From NCBI RefSeq assembly GCF_048381675.1, contig NZ_JBLWIS010000007.1:83094-147093 (forward strand): a stretch of 64,000 bases of DNA, written 5' to 3'. Numbering within the stretch: the first letter of the stretch is position 1; every line of letters begins with the position of its first letter. Of the stretch, positions 8,341 through 17,138 are shown piece by piece. The translations under genes were made by a program, and so were the position numbers. The notes beneath the pieces are model-generated. The model was not told where the DNA came from. It did not search any database and worked only from the letters and a program-made list of their open reading frames with translations. The stretch comes from Advenella sp048381675 (GTDB lineage Bacteria; Pseudomonadota; Gammaproteobacteria; Burkholderiales; Burkholderiaceae_B).

Positions 8341-8934
8341 ATGGATATTTCTACCAGAATCAATTTACACTTTCAAGACGCCATCCAGACGATGGAAAAC
8401 AGCGCGTCTACACTCATCTCACCGATTGCGCAAAGTATTGATATATTAGTCCAGGCAATCAGCAACAATGCCAAAGTGCTGGCTTGCGGCAACGGAGGCT
8501 CCGCCGCCGATGCGCAGCACTTCATCGCCGAATTGGTAGGACGATTCGAGCGCGACCGCATTCCGTTTGCCGGCATCTGCCTAAATACGGATACCTCTAT
8601 CATGACTGCCGTCGGCAACGATTATGGCTTTGATGTCATTTTCGAGCGTCAGGTACAGGCACTGGGACAGCCCGGCGATGTGCTGGTAGCCATGTCTACC
8701 AGTGGAAACTCCAGCAATGTTATCAAGGCAATCCAGGCCGCACACGAACGCAACATGGCAGTCATCGCCCTGACCGGTAAAAATGGCGGAGCGATTGCCG
8801 GCATGCTGACCGATTTCGATGTTCATTTATGTGTTCCCCACGATCGCACCATGCGCATACAAGAAGTGCATGGCTTGTTGCTGCATGTGTTGTGTGATGG
8901 TATTGATGCATTCTTACTAGGAGATATTTCATGA
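8341..8934 (+). CDS. SIS-domain protein, DiaA / phosphoheptose isomerase family
   Basis: A 197-residue SIS protein. The start at 8341 (MDISTRINLHFQDAI) is chosen over an earlier ATG at 8314 because it matches the usual N-terminus. Motifs: LACGNGGSAADAQHFIAELVGRF in two parts (residues about 40-65), TSIMTAVGNDYGFD, AMSTSGNSSNVIKAI and HLCVPHDRTMRIQEVHGLLLH. GmhA (heptose synthesis) and DiaA (DnaA-binding initiation factor) are close paralogues. The position after yraN and before a dolP-type gene favours DiaA; the conserved isomerase-like residues leave GmhA open. The stop overlaps the next start (ATGA). Confidence 0.85.
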   Translation: MDISTRINLHFQDAIQTMENSASTLISPIAQSIDILVQAISNNAKVLACGNGGSAADAQHFIAELVGRFERDRIPFAGICLNTDTSIMTAVGNDYGFDVIFERQVQALGQPGDVLVAMSTSGNSSNVIKAIQAAHERNMAVIALTGKNGGAIAGMLTDFDVHLCVPHDRTMRIQEVHGLLLHVLCDGIDAFLLGDIS

Positions 8935-9635
8935 AATTAAAGCGTGCAGCACGAATCATTCGCCCTACCGCTTTACTTGCTCTTGCCCTGGGTTCCAGTA
9001 CCCTGTTGTCCGCATGCGTTCCCTTGCTGATCGGTGGTGCAGCAACCACTACAGCCGTGGTCGTCTCTGACCGACGCACTTCAGGCATGCAATTAACCGA
9101 CAAAAATATTGGCATACGGACCGAAAACCGCATCAATGAAGAACTCAAAGACACCGTCCGCATTAATGCCATGGCCTATAACCAGCGGGTCCTGTTAACC
9201 GGCGAGGCACCAACGCTTGCCGCCAAAGAACAGGCGGCCGCCATCGCCAAGGGTGTTCCCGATGTGAAAGCCGTGCTGAACGAAGTGGTTGTTGCACCAC
9301 CTGCCTCATTCAGCACCCGGGCCAATGACAGCTGGATCACCTCCAAGGTAAGAACGGAACTTCTTACCACCAAAAATGTCCCATCAAGTACCATTGATAT
9401 CACCACCAGCCGGGGTGTCGTCTACCTGATGGGCCAGGTCACGCCCATCGAAGGGGATCGTGCCGCCTCGGCTGCAGCAGGCATCAGTGGTGTTAACAGG
9501 GTGGTCAAAGTATTTGACCTGGTTTCAGGTACGGGTGGTACTACGCCTTCATCCGTTACATCATCAACCGGCAGCATGACCGTCCCTGGTACAGAAGTAA
9601 ATCCTTCAACGACGCAAACCTACCCTTTGAACTGA
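8931..9635 (+). CDS. dolP: BON-domain outer-membrane lipoprotein, DolP-like
   Basis: A 234-residue lipoprotein with a signal peptide and lipobox LLSAC (Cys about residue 29). Two BON domains follow: about 60-125 (RINEELKDTVRINAMAYNQR) and about 130-205 (DSWITSKVRTELLTTKNVPS, then VYLMGQVTP). DolP supports outer-membrane integrity and the BAM complex in E. coli. The C-terminal 30 residues are Ser/Thr/Gly-rich and probably disordered. It overlaps the SIS gene by 4 bp and the next gene by 1 bp (TGATG), so the three are translationally coupled. Confidence 0.9.
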   Translation: MKLKRAARIIRPTALLALALGSSTLLSACVPLLIGGAATTTAVVVSDRRTSGMQLTDKNIGIRTENRINEELKDTVRINAMAYNQRVLLTGEAPTLAAKEQAAAIAKGVPDVKAVLNEVVVAPPASFSTRANDSWITSKVRTELLTTKNVPSSTIDITTSRGVVYLMGQVTPIEGDRAASAAAGISGVNRVVKVFDLVSGTGGTTPSSVTSSTGSMTVPGTEVNPSTTQTYPLN

Positions 9636-10126
9636 TGAAAAAAATTATTGTTTCCGTTATTGTTGCACTGGCTGGCATCGGCACCTGGATTACCCTGAGC
9701 GCAACCGAAGCCGCGCCCAACGTTTCCTTTACCAGCCTGGAAGGCAAGCAATTCCAGACCAGTGACCTGCAAGGCAAAGTGGTCTTGGTCAAATTCTGGG
9801 CAACCAATTGTGTTACCTGCATCCAACAAATGCCCGACACCATTGCCTATTACAACAAATATAAAGACCAGGGCTACGACACCATTGCCGTTGCGATGGC
9901 CTACGACCCCGAGCCTTTTGTCAAAAACTACACCCGTGACAACAACCTGCCATTTACGGTTACACTTGACAAAGATGGCAGCGTCGCCAAAGCCTTTGAT
10001 GATATTAAATATACCCCAGTGTCATTCCTGCTAGACCGGCAAGGCAATATTGTTAAACGCTATATTGGCAATTATGATAAAGCCATCTTTGAAAAAACCT
10101 TGCAGGATACGCTTGCCAAAGCCTGA
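9635..10126 (+). CDS. TlpA-like thioredoxin-fold protein, periplasm-facing
   Basis: A 163-residue protein with an N-terminal signal or anchor (KKIIVSVIVALAGIGTWITL) and an AhpC/TSA-redoxin fold. The redox motif is WATNCVTCIQQMP (CVTC, about residues 66-69), and a cis-Pro is in KYTPVSFLLD. The family reduces disulfides or assists cytochrome c maturation in the periplasm. CVTC is less common than CGPC/CPPC. It starts inside the dolP stop codon (TGATG). Confidence 0.85.
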   Translation: MKKIIVSVIVALAGIGTWITLSATEAAPNVSFTSLEGKQFQTSDLQGKVVLVKFWATNCVTCIQQMPDTIAYYNKYKDQGYDTIAVAMAYDPEPFVKNYTRDNNLPFTVTLDKDGSVAKAFDDIKYTPVSFLLDRQGNIVKRYIGNYDKAIFEKTLQDTLAKA

Positions 10127-10158
10127 TTTCGTTTAACTTTTTAATTTGTGACCAAAAA

Positions 10159-11064
10159 ATGACCGACATTTTGCCACAGGATATCAATGTTGTTCCGCCC
10201 TCTGTAAAAGCGGATATCATTTCCGAATCCCTGCCTTATATTCGCCGTTTTCATGGCAAAACCGTTGTTATCAAATATGGTGGCAACGCAATGATCGAAG
10301 AAAGCCTGCAACGCAGCTTTGCCCGCGATGTTGTCCTGCTCAAGCTGATTGGCCTGAATCCCATCGTCATCCATGGTGGTGGCCCACAAATCGACAGCGC
10401 CCTCAAGCGTTTGGGTAAAGACGGCAATTTCATCCAGGGCATGCGGGTTACCGATGCAGACACCATGGAAGTGGTTGAATGGGTTCTGGGTGGTCAGGTC
10501 CAGCAGGACATCGTCATGATGATCAACGAAGCCGGTGGCAAGGCAGTTGGCCTGACCGGCAAGGATGGCGGCCTTATTCAAGCACGCAAAAAATTAATGC
10601 CGAACCGGGAAAATCCTGAAGCGCCCCTGGATATCGGTTATGTAGGCGACATCACCAGCATTGACCCTGCCGTTGTCAAGGCCCTGCAAGATGACCAGTT
10701 TATCCCTGTCATCTCTCCGATTGGCTACGACCCTGAAAATGGCGATGTCTACAACATCAACGCCGACGTTGTGGCTGGCAAAATGGCCGAAGTCCTGTTG
10801 GCTGAAAAGCTGCTCATGATGACCAACACTCCGGGCGTGCTCGACAAATCAGGCAATCTGCTACGCCGTCTTTCTGCCAAGGTTATTGATGAGCTTTTCG
10901 CCGATGGCACCATCTCGGGTGGCATGTTGCCCAAGATCTCATCGGCACTGGATGCCGCCAGGAACGGGGTCAACTCTGTCCATATCCTTGATGGCCGTGT
11001 TCCGCATTGCCTGCTGCTTGAAATCCTTACCGATAAAGGCGTAGGCACCATGATCACTGCTTAA
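10159..11064 (+). CDS. argB: acetylglutamate kinase
   Basis: A 301-residue amino-acid kinase that phosphorylates N-acetylglutamate in arginine synthesis. KYGGNAM (about residue 41), LIGLNPIVIHGGGPQIDSAL (nucleotide and substrate loops, about 60-80), the VGLTGKDGGLI region and GGMLPKISSALDAARNGV in the C-terminal lobe fit ArgB. The length is that of the arginine-sensitive hexameric form with an N-terminal helix. A pyrimidine nucleotidase-like gene follows 2 bp after the stop. Confidence 0.96.
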   Translation: MTDILPQDINVVPPSVKADIISESLPYIRRFHGKTVVIKYGGNAMIEESLQRSFARDVVLLKLIGLNPIVIHGGGPQIDSALKRLGKDGNFIQGMRVTDADTMEVVEWVLGGQVQQDIVMMINEAGGKAVGLTGKDGGLIQARKKLMPNRENPEAPLDIGYVGDITSIDPAVVKALQDDQFIPVISPIGYDPENGDVYNINADVVAGKMAEVLLAEKLLMMTNTPGVLDKSGNLLRRLSAKVIDELFADGTISGGMLPKISSALDAARNGVNSVHILDGRVPHCLLLEILTDKGVGTMITA

Positions 11065-11066
11065 GC

Positions 11067-11792
11067 ATGGCCAGTTCCAACCTGATCAAGCCCCTAAGCA
11101 CAAAAGCCATACACAAAAAAACAGAGCGTGTATGGCTTTTTGACCTGGACAACACCCTGCACGATGCTTCCCATGCCGTGTTTGCCCAAATTGATGTCAG
11201 CATGACCAAAGCCATCATGAAAGCGCTTGATATCGGCTTTGTGCAGGCTACCGCATTACGGCAAAAATACTGGGAACGTTACGGTGCCACCATGATTGGC
11301 ATGGAACGCCATCATGGTGTAAATGCTTCACGCTTCCTGCACATGAGTCACGACTTTCATGCGCCTGATTTTGTCAAACCCGAGAAAAACCTGGCAAGGC
11401 TATTGCAAGAAGCACCTGGCATCAAATACATCCTGACCAATGCCCCTCACTCGTATGCCTGCTCGGTCCTTGATACCCTGGGCATCCGTCATTGCTTTGC
11501 CGGCATCTGTTCAATTGACCAAATGTGCCTGCAAGGCACCTTTCGTCCCAAACCTTCACCCGCACTCATGCACCAGCTGCTTTGCCAGCTCAAGTGCAAA
11601 CCCACTGAAACCATACTGGTGGAAGATACCCTGAAAAACCTGAAAATCGCCAAGCAGCTGCACCTGAAAACAGTGCATATTTTCAATGCGGGCACCCCCT
11701 TCAGCTCAAAACATAAAATCCGCCCTGCTTATGTTGACCTGCGAGTGAAGTCGGTTCACGAGCTTTTACGCCATCCGTTTTCTTATACATAA
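11067..11792 (+). CDS. HAD-family pyrimidine 5'-nucleotidase-like protein
   Basis: A 241-residue HAD hydrolase similar to the Sdt1/pyrimidine 5'-nucleotidase group. Motif I is WLFDLDNTLHDASHAVF (about residues 24-40), motif II is YILTNAPHSYA (about 125), and motifs III/IV are FRPKPSPALMHQL and ILVEDTLKNLKIA (about 181-193). It follows argB closely, a pairing common in Burkholderiales. Substrate specificity cannot be read from the sequence. A terminator begins at its stop codon. Confidence 0.83.
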   Translation: MASSNLIKPLSTKAIHKKTERVWLFDLDNTLHDASHAVFAQIDVSMTKAIMKALDIGFVQATALRQKYWERYGATMIGMERHHGVNASRFLHMSHDFHAPDFVKPEKNLARLLQEAPGIKYILTNAPHSYACSVLDTLGIRHCFAGICSIDQMCLQGTFRPKPSPALMHQLLCQLKCKPTETILVEDTLKNLKIAKQLHLKTVHIFNAGTPFSSKHKIRPAYVDLRVKSVHELLRHPFSYT

Positions 11793-11822
11793 AAAAGCCG
11801 GCATATATACGCCGGCCTTTTT
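11791..11822. terminator. terminator between convergent nucleotidase gene and dsbC
   Basis: GCCGGC/GCCGGC stem with an 8-nt loop, flanked by A6 on the left and T5 on the right, so it can work in both directions. It lies between two converging genes. Confidence 0.8.
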
Positions 11823-11845
11823 AGGTACGGATTGGGTATTACCGC

Positions 11846-12604
11846 TTAATTCTGGCTAATCACCCGACTTTGCTTGTCCAGGACTTCATTAATGTTTTTT
11901 GCTGGCATATAACCATTGATACGGCTACCATCCCCAAAAAACATGGCAGGGGTTCCCTGCACACCCAGATCCCTGCCCAAGGCAAGAAGACTGCTGATGG
12001 GGGTTTCTTCACATTCTGCCGCTGGCGGGGTCTCGTTCTTGCCCATCCAGTTTCCCCATGCTTGGGCCTGATCTTTGGCACACCAGATATTTTTGGCTTT
12101 CACCATGGAGTCCGGCGCCAAGATAGGCATCAGGAACGTGTAGACAGTTACGTTATCAACTTCCTCAAACTCTTTGTACAGCTTTTTACAATAGCCGCAA
12201 TTGGGGTCTTCAAAAATAGCCACTTTTCTTTCGCCATTACCAATAACCCGTTTTACCGCCTTTTCAATCGGCAAGGTATCAAAAGGGACTTCGGATAATT
12301 TGGCCACCCTTTCACTGGTGACGTCGGCTTTGGTCTTGGCATCAATCAGGTTGCCGGCAATCACAAAATCGGCTTTTTCAGTGGTGTACACAATATTGGC
12401 ACCCATCTGGACTTCATAAATACCCTCATAAGGGGTTTTCTCGACGGCAGTAACATCTACCTCGAAGGCAGAGGCAATGGCTGCTTTAATGTTGTCAGTT
12501 GTGTTTGTTGCCTCTTGTGCCATAAGGGGTGAACAAGCAAGGCCCAGCATACAACAGACCGATAATGCCTTAAGCCTTGCCCATTTATTCAAATGCAATT
12601 TCAT
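11846..12604 (-). CDS. dsbC: periplasmic thiol:disulfide interchange protein DsbC
   Basis: A 252-residue exported disulfide isomerase. The signal peptide ends near residue 29 (CSPLMAQ). The N-terminal dimerisation domain (about 30-85) includes IYEVQMGANIVYTTEKADFV; the thioredoxin domain has EDPNCGYCKKLYKEF with the CGYC active site (about 136-139) and the cis-Pro in VQGTPAMFFGDG. A second Cys pair is present (WCAKD, AAECEE). DsbD normally keeps it reduced. The ubiH-type gene lies upstream on the same strand. Confidence 0.93.
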   Translation of the reverse strand: MKLHLNKWARLKALSVCCMLGLACSPLMAQEATNTTDNIKAAIASAFEVDVTAVEKTPYEGIYEVQMGANIVYTTEKADFVIAGNLIDAKTKADVTSERVAKLSEVPFDTLPIEKAVKRVIGNGERKVAIFEDPNCGYCKKLYKEFEEVDNVTVYTFLMPILAPDSMVKAKNIWCAKDQAQAWGNWMGKNETPPAAECEETPISSLLALGRDLGVQGTPAMFFGDGSRINGYMPAKNINEVLDKQSRVISQN

Positions 12605-12657
12605 TCCAACAATTTCCTGTGTAAAGCGGGCCCCTGCCCACCATATATAAAGATCAA

Positions 12658-13833
12658 TTAAAGCCCGGAGGCAGCGGCAATCAAACGCTGCTTGACAAAC
12701 GGCAAGCGTTGCACAACATCCATACCAGCATTGCGCAAGAAGGCCAAAGGACCCGATGATGGCGTGCCAAACAGCTTATGCAAGCCATCAGTAGCCAGCC
12801 GCATGGCCAGAATGGCTTCCGCGCGTTCGGTTTGATAGCGTTCCAATACTCTAAGATCTCCAAATGACCGAAAAGGTTCCTTTTCAGTCAATATGCGGCA
12901 TAAAACCCGCGCATCAACCAGCCCCAGATTAAGGCCTTGACCCGCCAGGGGATGCACACGATGGGCGGCATCCCCCACCAGGGCAATGCCCGATGCCACC
13001 ATGTTCGCTTTTTCAAGTGTCAGTGGAAAGCCGTACATGGAGCTGCGCACACTTACCTTGCCCAACCTGCCCTGCGTGATTTCATCCAGCCTGTGTGGCA
13101 ACTCTATAGCCAGCTGCTCGGGGCTCATGGCCTGCAGCACTTTGGCCTCTTCATCCCGCAATGACCATACCATGGAAACCTGATGGCCATCATTGGTATC
13201 GGGCAATGGCAGGAAAGCCAGAATGCCATTGGGACGAAACCACTGGATGGCCGTATTCAAATGCGGTTTTTCAGTAGTTAATTGCAGGACCAGACCAGTA
13301 TCACCATAAGGCTTTGCCTCATGCGCCAGGCCCGCTGCCTTGCGCAAAGGGGACAGGGCACCGTCGGCACCAATAAACAAACTAGCCTGTACGGTCTGGC
13401 CCTTTTCAGTGACCACCTGACCAGGTGAATAACTTTGCATTTTGTCGTCAATCCAGGGCACACCAAAGATCTGCACCGCCTGGAACAAGGCCTGCTCTAT
13501 TTCACCCGACTCCATGATCCAGGCCAACTCGGCCTGTGCCGCCTGCCAGGCATCCAGCACCACCGTGCCGTCCCGGTCACCATGGATTTCCATGCTTTCA
13601 ACGGGCACAATCCGTTCAGCAGGAATGGAACTCCACACGCCAAGCTCCTGCAGAAAAAGCTGGCTGGCTGAAGAAATCGCATAAATCCTGGGATGATACT
13701 GCTGCCCCAGATTGGCCATGGGTTTTTTCCTGGGCCCCAGCAAACACACATTTACTCTTTGCCTGGCCAAAGCCAGCGCGCAGGACAGTCCAACAATACC
13801 GCCACCGCAAACCACTACATCATATTTACTCAT
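12658..13833 (-). CDS. FAD-dependent ubiquinone-biosynthesis hydroxylase, UbiH/UbiF/Coq6 family
   Basis: A 391-residue class A flavoprotein monooxygenase. The N-terminal dinucleotide fold is VVCGGGIVGLSCALALARQ (residues 6-24), the DG fingerprint is FIGADGALSPLRKAAG (about 157-172), and the second FAD motif is VGDAAHRVHPLAGQGLNLGL (about 285-304). The family hydroxylates ubiquinone precursors on the membrane; which ring position this one uses cannot be told. Its start overlaps the mltA stop (ATGA). Confidence 0.88.
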   Translation of the reverse strand: MSKYDVVVCGGGIVGLSCALALARQRVNVCLLGPRKKPMANLGQQYHPRIYAISSASQLFLQELGVWSSIPAERIVPVESMEIHGDRDGTVVLDAWQAAQAELAWIMESGEIEQALFQAVQIFGVPWIDDKMQSYSPGQVVTEKGQTVQASLFIGADGALSPLRKAAGLAHEAKPYGDTGLVLQLTTEKPHLNTAIQWFRPNGILAFLPLPDTNDGHQVSMVWSLRDEEAKVLQAMSPEQLAIELPHRLDEITQGRLGKVSVRSSMYGFPLTLEKANMVASGIALVGDAAHRVHPLAGQGLNLGLVDARVLCRILTEKEPFRSFGDLRVLERYQTERAEAILAMRLATDGLHKLFGTPSSGPLAFLRNAGMDVVQRLPFVKQRLIAAASGL

Positions 13834-15104
13834 CTTGCACTCGGTGCTCCAGCCTGTTTAGGCCATAAAATCCAAACTTCTCCCTGCTGCTTCATTTTAC
13901 CAGCCCGATTACCGGCCTCGGGGCCACTACCCCAGAAAAAGTCAGTCCGTGCGGCCCCCTTGATGGCTGCGCCGGTATCCTGGGCAAACACCACCGTGTT
14001 TAATGGGGCTGAAGAGCCTGGCTGGGTTGTTGATAAAAACAGGGGAGACCCCAGCGGCACAAAAGCGGGATCAACCGCCACTGACCTTTCAGCAATCAAA
14101 GGAATGCCATACGCCCCTTTGGGGCCAATCGCTTCATCAGTCACATTTTCAGGCTGGAAAAAAACCATCGCCTGATTGGCATTCAGCATTTCATTGACAC
14201 GACCGGGATTGGCCTTGGCCCAAGCCTTGATATTTTGCATGGATGCTTTGCTGGCAGGCATTTCACCCTTATCGGCCAGCCACTTGCCGATAGAAGTATA
14301 CGGGCGGCCGTTATGATCGGCATAAGCCAGGCGCAGGGTTTCTCCGTTATCGAGCAGGACTCGGCCAGAGCCCTGGATTTGCAGGAAAAACGCTTCAACG
14401 GGGTCATCCAGCCAGGCAATAACCGGCGGTTTGTTGGCGCTGGCATTAATTTGTTCGCGCGTATCGTAGGGCACGACTTTATTGTCAACCAGCTTGCCCC
14501 GAATGCGCTTGCCGGCCAACTCGGGATAAACGCTGCCCAAGTCGATAGTTAGCAAATCTGCGGGCGGTGCGTACATGGGCCACTGGTACTGACCTTCTTG
14601 CGACAAAGCGCCCCTGACAACCGGTTCATAGTAACCGGTTACCGTGTTGCTGCTGCCATTTGCACCGGAAACCTTCCAGGGCTGCAAATAGGTTTCAAGA
14701 AAACGCTTGACGAAAGCAGCATCATTGCTGCGGGCAGGCTGCCCTGACTCGGCAACCGCCTTGCAAACAGGTTGCCACGCCTGTGGCGTGGCTCGTGCCG
14801 GGATGGTCAGCGAACCTGAGATAGGTCGCATCAGGCCACGGCAATTGTTCACCAAGGTCAGCCAGAGATTGTCTACTTGCGCCTGATCCCATCCAGGCAA
14901 GTCGGACCAGGACATCTGGGTATACTGTCCCGACAGTTTACGCGGGGCCGTTTGTGCAAATGCAGACAAAGGTGGCACCGCCAAGGGTGCGTCAATGGCA
15001 ACCGCTTCGGTTTTTTCGCCAGGGACATAGGGGGTACCGCCCGAGCAGGCAGCCAGCAATACTGCCGAACTGACTGCAAGGACCAGAAGACGAAGTTTCA
15101 TCAT
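13830..15104 (-). CDS. mltA: membrane-bound lytic murein transglycosylase A
   Basis: A 424-residue outer-membrane lipoprotein that cleaves peptidoglycan glycan strands. Lipobox LLAAC at about residues 16-20. The MltA domain runs about 105-260 (VTGYYEPVVRGAL, YDTREQINA, VEAFFLQIQGSGRVLLDNGE), and the 3D domain holds the catalytic Asp region near the C-terminus (VFAQDTGAAIKGAARTDFFW). It is followed by a ubiH-type gene with a 4-bp overlap and preceded by apaG. Confidence 0.94.
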   Translation of the reverse strand: MMKLRLLVLAVSSAVLLAACSGGTPYVPGEKTEAVAIDAPLAVPPLSAFAQTAPRKLSGQYTQMSWSDLPGWDQAQVDNLWLTLVNNCRGLMRPISGSLTIPARATPQAWQPVCKAVAESGQPARSNDAAFVKRFLETYLQPWKVSGANGSSNTVTGYYEPVVRGALSQEGQYQWPMYAPPADLLTIDLGSVYPELAGKRIRGKLVDNKVVPYDTREQINASANKPPVIAWLDDPVEAFFLQIQGSGRVLLDNGETLRLAYADHNGRPYTSIGKWLADKGEMPASKASMQNIKAWAKANPGRVNEMLNANQAMVFFQPENVTDEAIGPKGAYGIPLIAERSVAVDPAFVPLGSPLFLSTTQPGSSAPLNTVVFAQDTGAAIKGAARTDFFWGSGPEAGNRAGKMKQQGEVWILWPKQAGAPSAR

Positions 15105-15119
15105 TACGCTTTTCCGTTC

Positions 15120-15494
15120 TTAATGTAGGGTGCGGGGGATGGTAAGCACGAATTCGGGAATATCCACATCGAAAGGCACCCCGTTTTCACCAACACAATG
15201 GTAACTGCCCCTCATGGTGCCATAGGGTGTACTGAGCGGGCAACCGCTGGTGTATTCAAACGTATCCCCTACGGCAATCAGTGGCTGCTGCCCGATCACG
15301 CCCAGTCCCCTGACTTCCTGGACCTGCTCGTTGCCATCCTTGATAATCCAGTGCCGGCTGATGATTTGTGCCGCAAACAAGCCGTTATTCCTGATACGTA
15401 CCGTATAGATAAAAAAATACTGCCTTTTTTCAGGATCCGATTGCTCCGGCAGATATTGCGGAATGACTTCAACCTCGATGCTGTCAGATTTCAA
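15120..15494 (-). CDS. apaG: Co2+/Mg2+ efflux protein ApaG
   Basis: A 124-residue ApaG (DUF525) beta-sandwich protein: YTVRIRNNGLFAAQIISRHW, VRGLGVIGQQPLIAVGDTFE, YTSGCPLSTPYGTMRGSY. The start codon is TTG (15494-15492), supported by an AGGAG site 7 bases upstream and the absence of any nearby ATG. Its biochemical role is not settled; the family name comes from Salmonella cobalt-resistance phenotypes. It is divergent from rpe and 15 bp from mltA. Confidence 0.92.
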   Translation of the reverse strand: MKSDSIEVEVIPQYLPEQSDPEKRQYFFIYTVRIRNNGLFAAQIISRHWIIKDGNEQVQEVRGLGVIGQQPLIAVGDTFEYTSGCPLSTPYGTMRGSYHCVGENGVPFDVDIPEFVLTIPRTLH

Positions 15495-15585
15495 AAGAAT
15501 TCTCCTGAATGAATTATCACACTATTTTATGTGAAATAATAACCGCTTATTGTACTTCCACCACCCATAATTACGAAAAATCATC

Positions 15586-16296
15586 ATGTCATTACAGCAT
15601 GTTACCCGAATTGCGCCCAGCATCCTGTCCGCCGACTTTGCCCGTCTGGGAGAAGAAGTCCGCACTGTCGTTCAAGCCGGTGCCGACTGGATCCACTTTG
15701 ATGTCATGGACAACCACTATGTCCCCAACCTGACGATCGGCCCAATGGTTTGCGAAGCGATTCGCCCTCACACCACCGCTCCCATTGATGTCCACCTGAT
15801 GTGTGAACCGGTTGACAGCCTGATCCCGATGTTCGCCAAGGCAGGGGCCAATATCATTACTTTCCATCCCGAGGCTTCCCGTCACATCGACCGTAGCCTG
15901 GGACTCATCCGGGACCATGGCTGCAAGGCAGGCCTGGTCTTCAACCCCGGCACTCCGCTTGGCTTCATGGACCATGTCATGGACAAGCTCGACGTGATCC
16001 TGCTGATGTCGGTCAACCCGGGTTTTGGCGGACAAAAATTCATTCCCAACACCCTGGACAAACTGCGCCAGGCCCGCGCGCGCATCAACCAATGGCAAAA
16101 CGCGGGTGGCCAACCCATTCTACTCGAAGTTGACGGTGGCGTAAAAACCGACAATATCGCCCAGATCCGTGCCGCCGGTGCAGATACCTTTGTGGCCGGT
16201 TCCGCCATTTTCGGCCAGGCCGATTATGCCTCCATCATCGCTGAAATGCGCCGCGAAATCGCCAAAGGCGAAGCCTCGCTTGCATCGGCAGGCTAA
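15586..16296 (+). CDS. rpe: ribulose-phosphate 3-epimerase
   Basis: A 236-residue TIM-barrel epimerase of the pentose phosphate pathway. Motifs: IAPSILSADFARLGEEV, WIHFDVMDNHYVPNLTIGP (metal-binding His and Asp), PIDVHLMCEP, LMSVNPGFGGQKFIP and EVDGGVKTDN. gph follows after 8 bp and the trp operon next, the usual rpe-gph-trpEGDC order of the group. Confidence 0.96.
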   Translation: MSLQHVTRIAPSILSADFARLGEEVRTVVQAGADWIHFDVMDNHYVPNLTIGPMVCEAIRPHTTAPIDVHLMCEPVDSLIPMFAKAGANIITFHPEASRHIDRSLGLIRDHGCKAGLVFNPGTPLGFMDHVMDKLDVILLMSVNPGFGGQKFIPNTLDKLRQARARINQWQNAGGQPILLEVDGGVKTDNIAQIRAAGADTFVAGSAIFGQADYASIIAEMRREIAKGEASLASAG

Positions 16297-16304
16297 AGGC
16301 CACC

Positions 16305-16976
16305 ATGACCATCAACGCCGTACTCATCGACCTTGACGGAACCTTGGTAGACAGTATTCCCGACCTTGCGCAGGCTGCCAACGCCATGCGCATGGAATTG
16401 GGCATGCATACCCTGGGACAAGATGTCATTGCCAGCTTTGTAGGCAAAGGCATCGACAACCTGATCGCCCGCACCATCAATGCCAGCCTTGAAAAGCAAG
16501 CGCTCCCTCCCGAGGTTTTCAATCAGGCGCGTGAAATTTTCATCCGGCATTACCATTTGGTCAACGGCGATGGCAGCACGGTTTACCCCGGTGTCATTGA
16601 TGGCCTGAAAGCCATGAAAAGGCAAGGCCTCAAACTGGCCGTGGTAACCAACAAAGCCGAGGAATTCACCCTGCCCCTGCTAACCCACACCGGCCTGATC
16701 GGTTTTTTTGATCTCATTGTGTCAGGTGATACCTGCGCAAGAAAAAAACCACATCCCGAACCGCTATTACATGCGTGCGAAAAACTGGGCCATCCGCCCG
16801 AGAACAGCGTATTTATTGGCGACTCGATTAACGATGTACAGGCAGCGCAGGCGGCTGGCATGCCCGTGCTGATCCTGCCTTATGGATATAACGAAGGAAA
16901 TAGTGTACAAACCCTTAAAGTAGATGCTATTATTGACTCCATGACTAGCGCAGCCCAATGGCTGGCAAATCAATGA
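16305..16976 (+). CDS. gph: phosphoglycolate phosphatase
   Basis: A 223-residue HAD phosphatase that removes 2-phosphoglycolate. Motif I is LIDLDGTLVDSIPDL (about residues 7-21), motif II LAVVTNKAEEF (about 107), motif III KKPHPEPLL, motif IV VFIGDSINDVQAAQAAGMP. It ends 25 bp before the trp leader peptide. Confidence 0.92.
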   Translation: MTINAVLIDLDGTLVDSIPDLAQAANAMRMELGMHTLGQDVIASFVGKGIDNLIARTINASLEKQALPPEVFNQAREIFIRHYHLVNGDGSTVYPGVIDGLKAMKRQGLKLAVVTNKAEEFTLPLLTHTGLIGFFDLIVSGDTCARKKPHPEPLLHACEKLGHPPENSVFIGDSINDVQAAQAAGMPVLILPYGYNEGNSVQTLKVDAIIDSMTSAAQWLANQ

Positions 16977-17001
16977 TAGATTCAGGAAAACAGCAACGCC
17001 C

Positions 17002-17088
17002 ATGAAAACTCTTTTTAATGCATTCGCTTCTTCTTATTGCGCCAATTATTGGCGCTGGTGGCGTTTGTGTTCCGGGATTTTCAAGTAA
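17002..17088 (+). CDS. trpL: trp operon leader peptide
   Basis: A 28-residue reading frame between gph and trpE. Codons 17, 19 and 20 are Trp (motif WRWW, TGG at 17050, 17056 and 17059), preceded by aromatic and Ser codons. Stop TAA is at 17086. Trp clusters this dense in a short frame directly before trpE are the hallmark of attenuation by ribosome stalling. A weak AGGA lies 13 bp before the ATG. A terminator hairpin with a T run follows 50 bp downstream. Confidence 0.88.
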   Translation: MKTLFNAFASSYCANYWRWWRLCSGIFK

Positions 17089-17138
17089 AAAGGCGTGTCC
17101 ACGCATCCTTAAAGTCAATCAAGCAGTAAACAAAAATT

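Noticed and set aside
15527..15544. TCACA-N8-TGTGA symmetry before rpe as a CRP site
   Set aside because: Half-sites point the wrong way for CRP (TGTGA-N6-TCACA) and the spacing is off.
16933..16961. TTGACT as -35 of a trp promoter inside the end of gph
   Set aside because: The hexamer at the right distance is CAATGG, too far from TATAAT; no trp promoter could be assigned.
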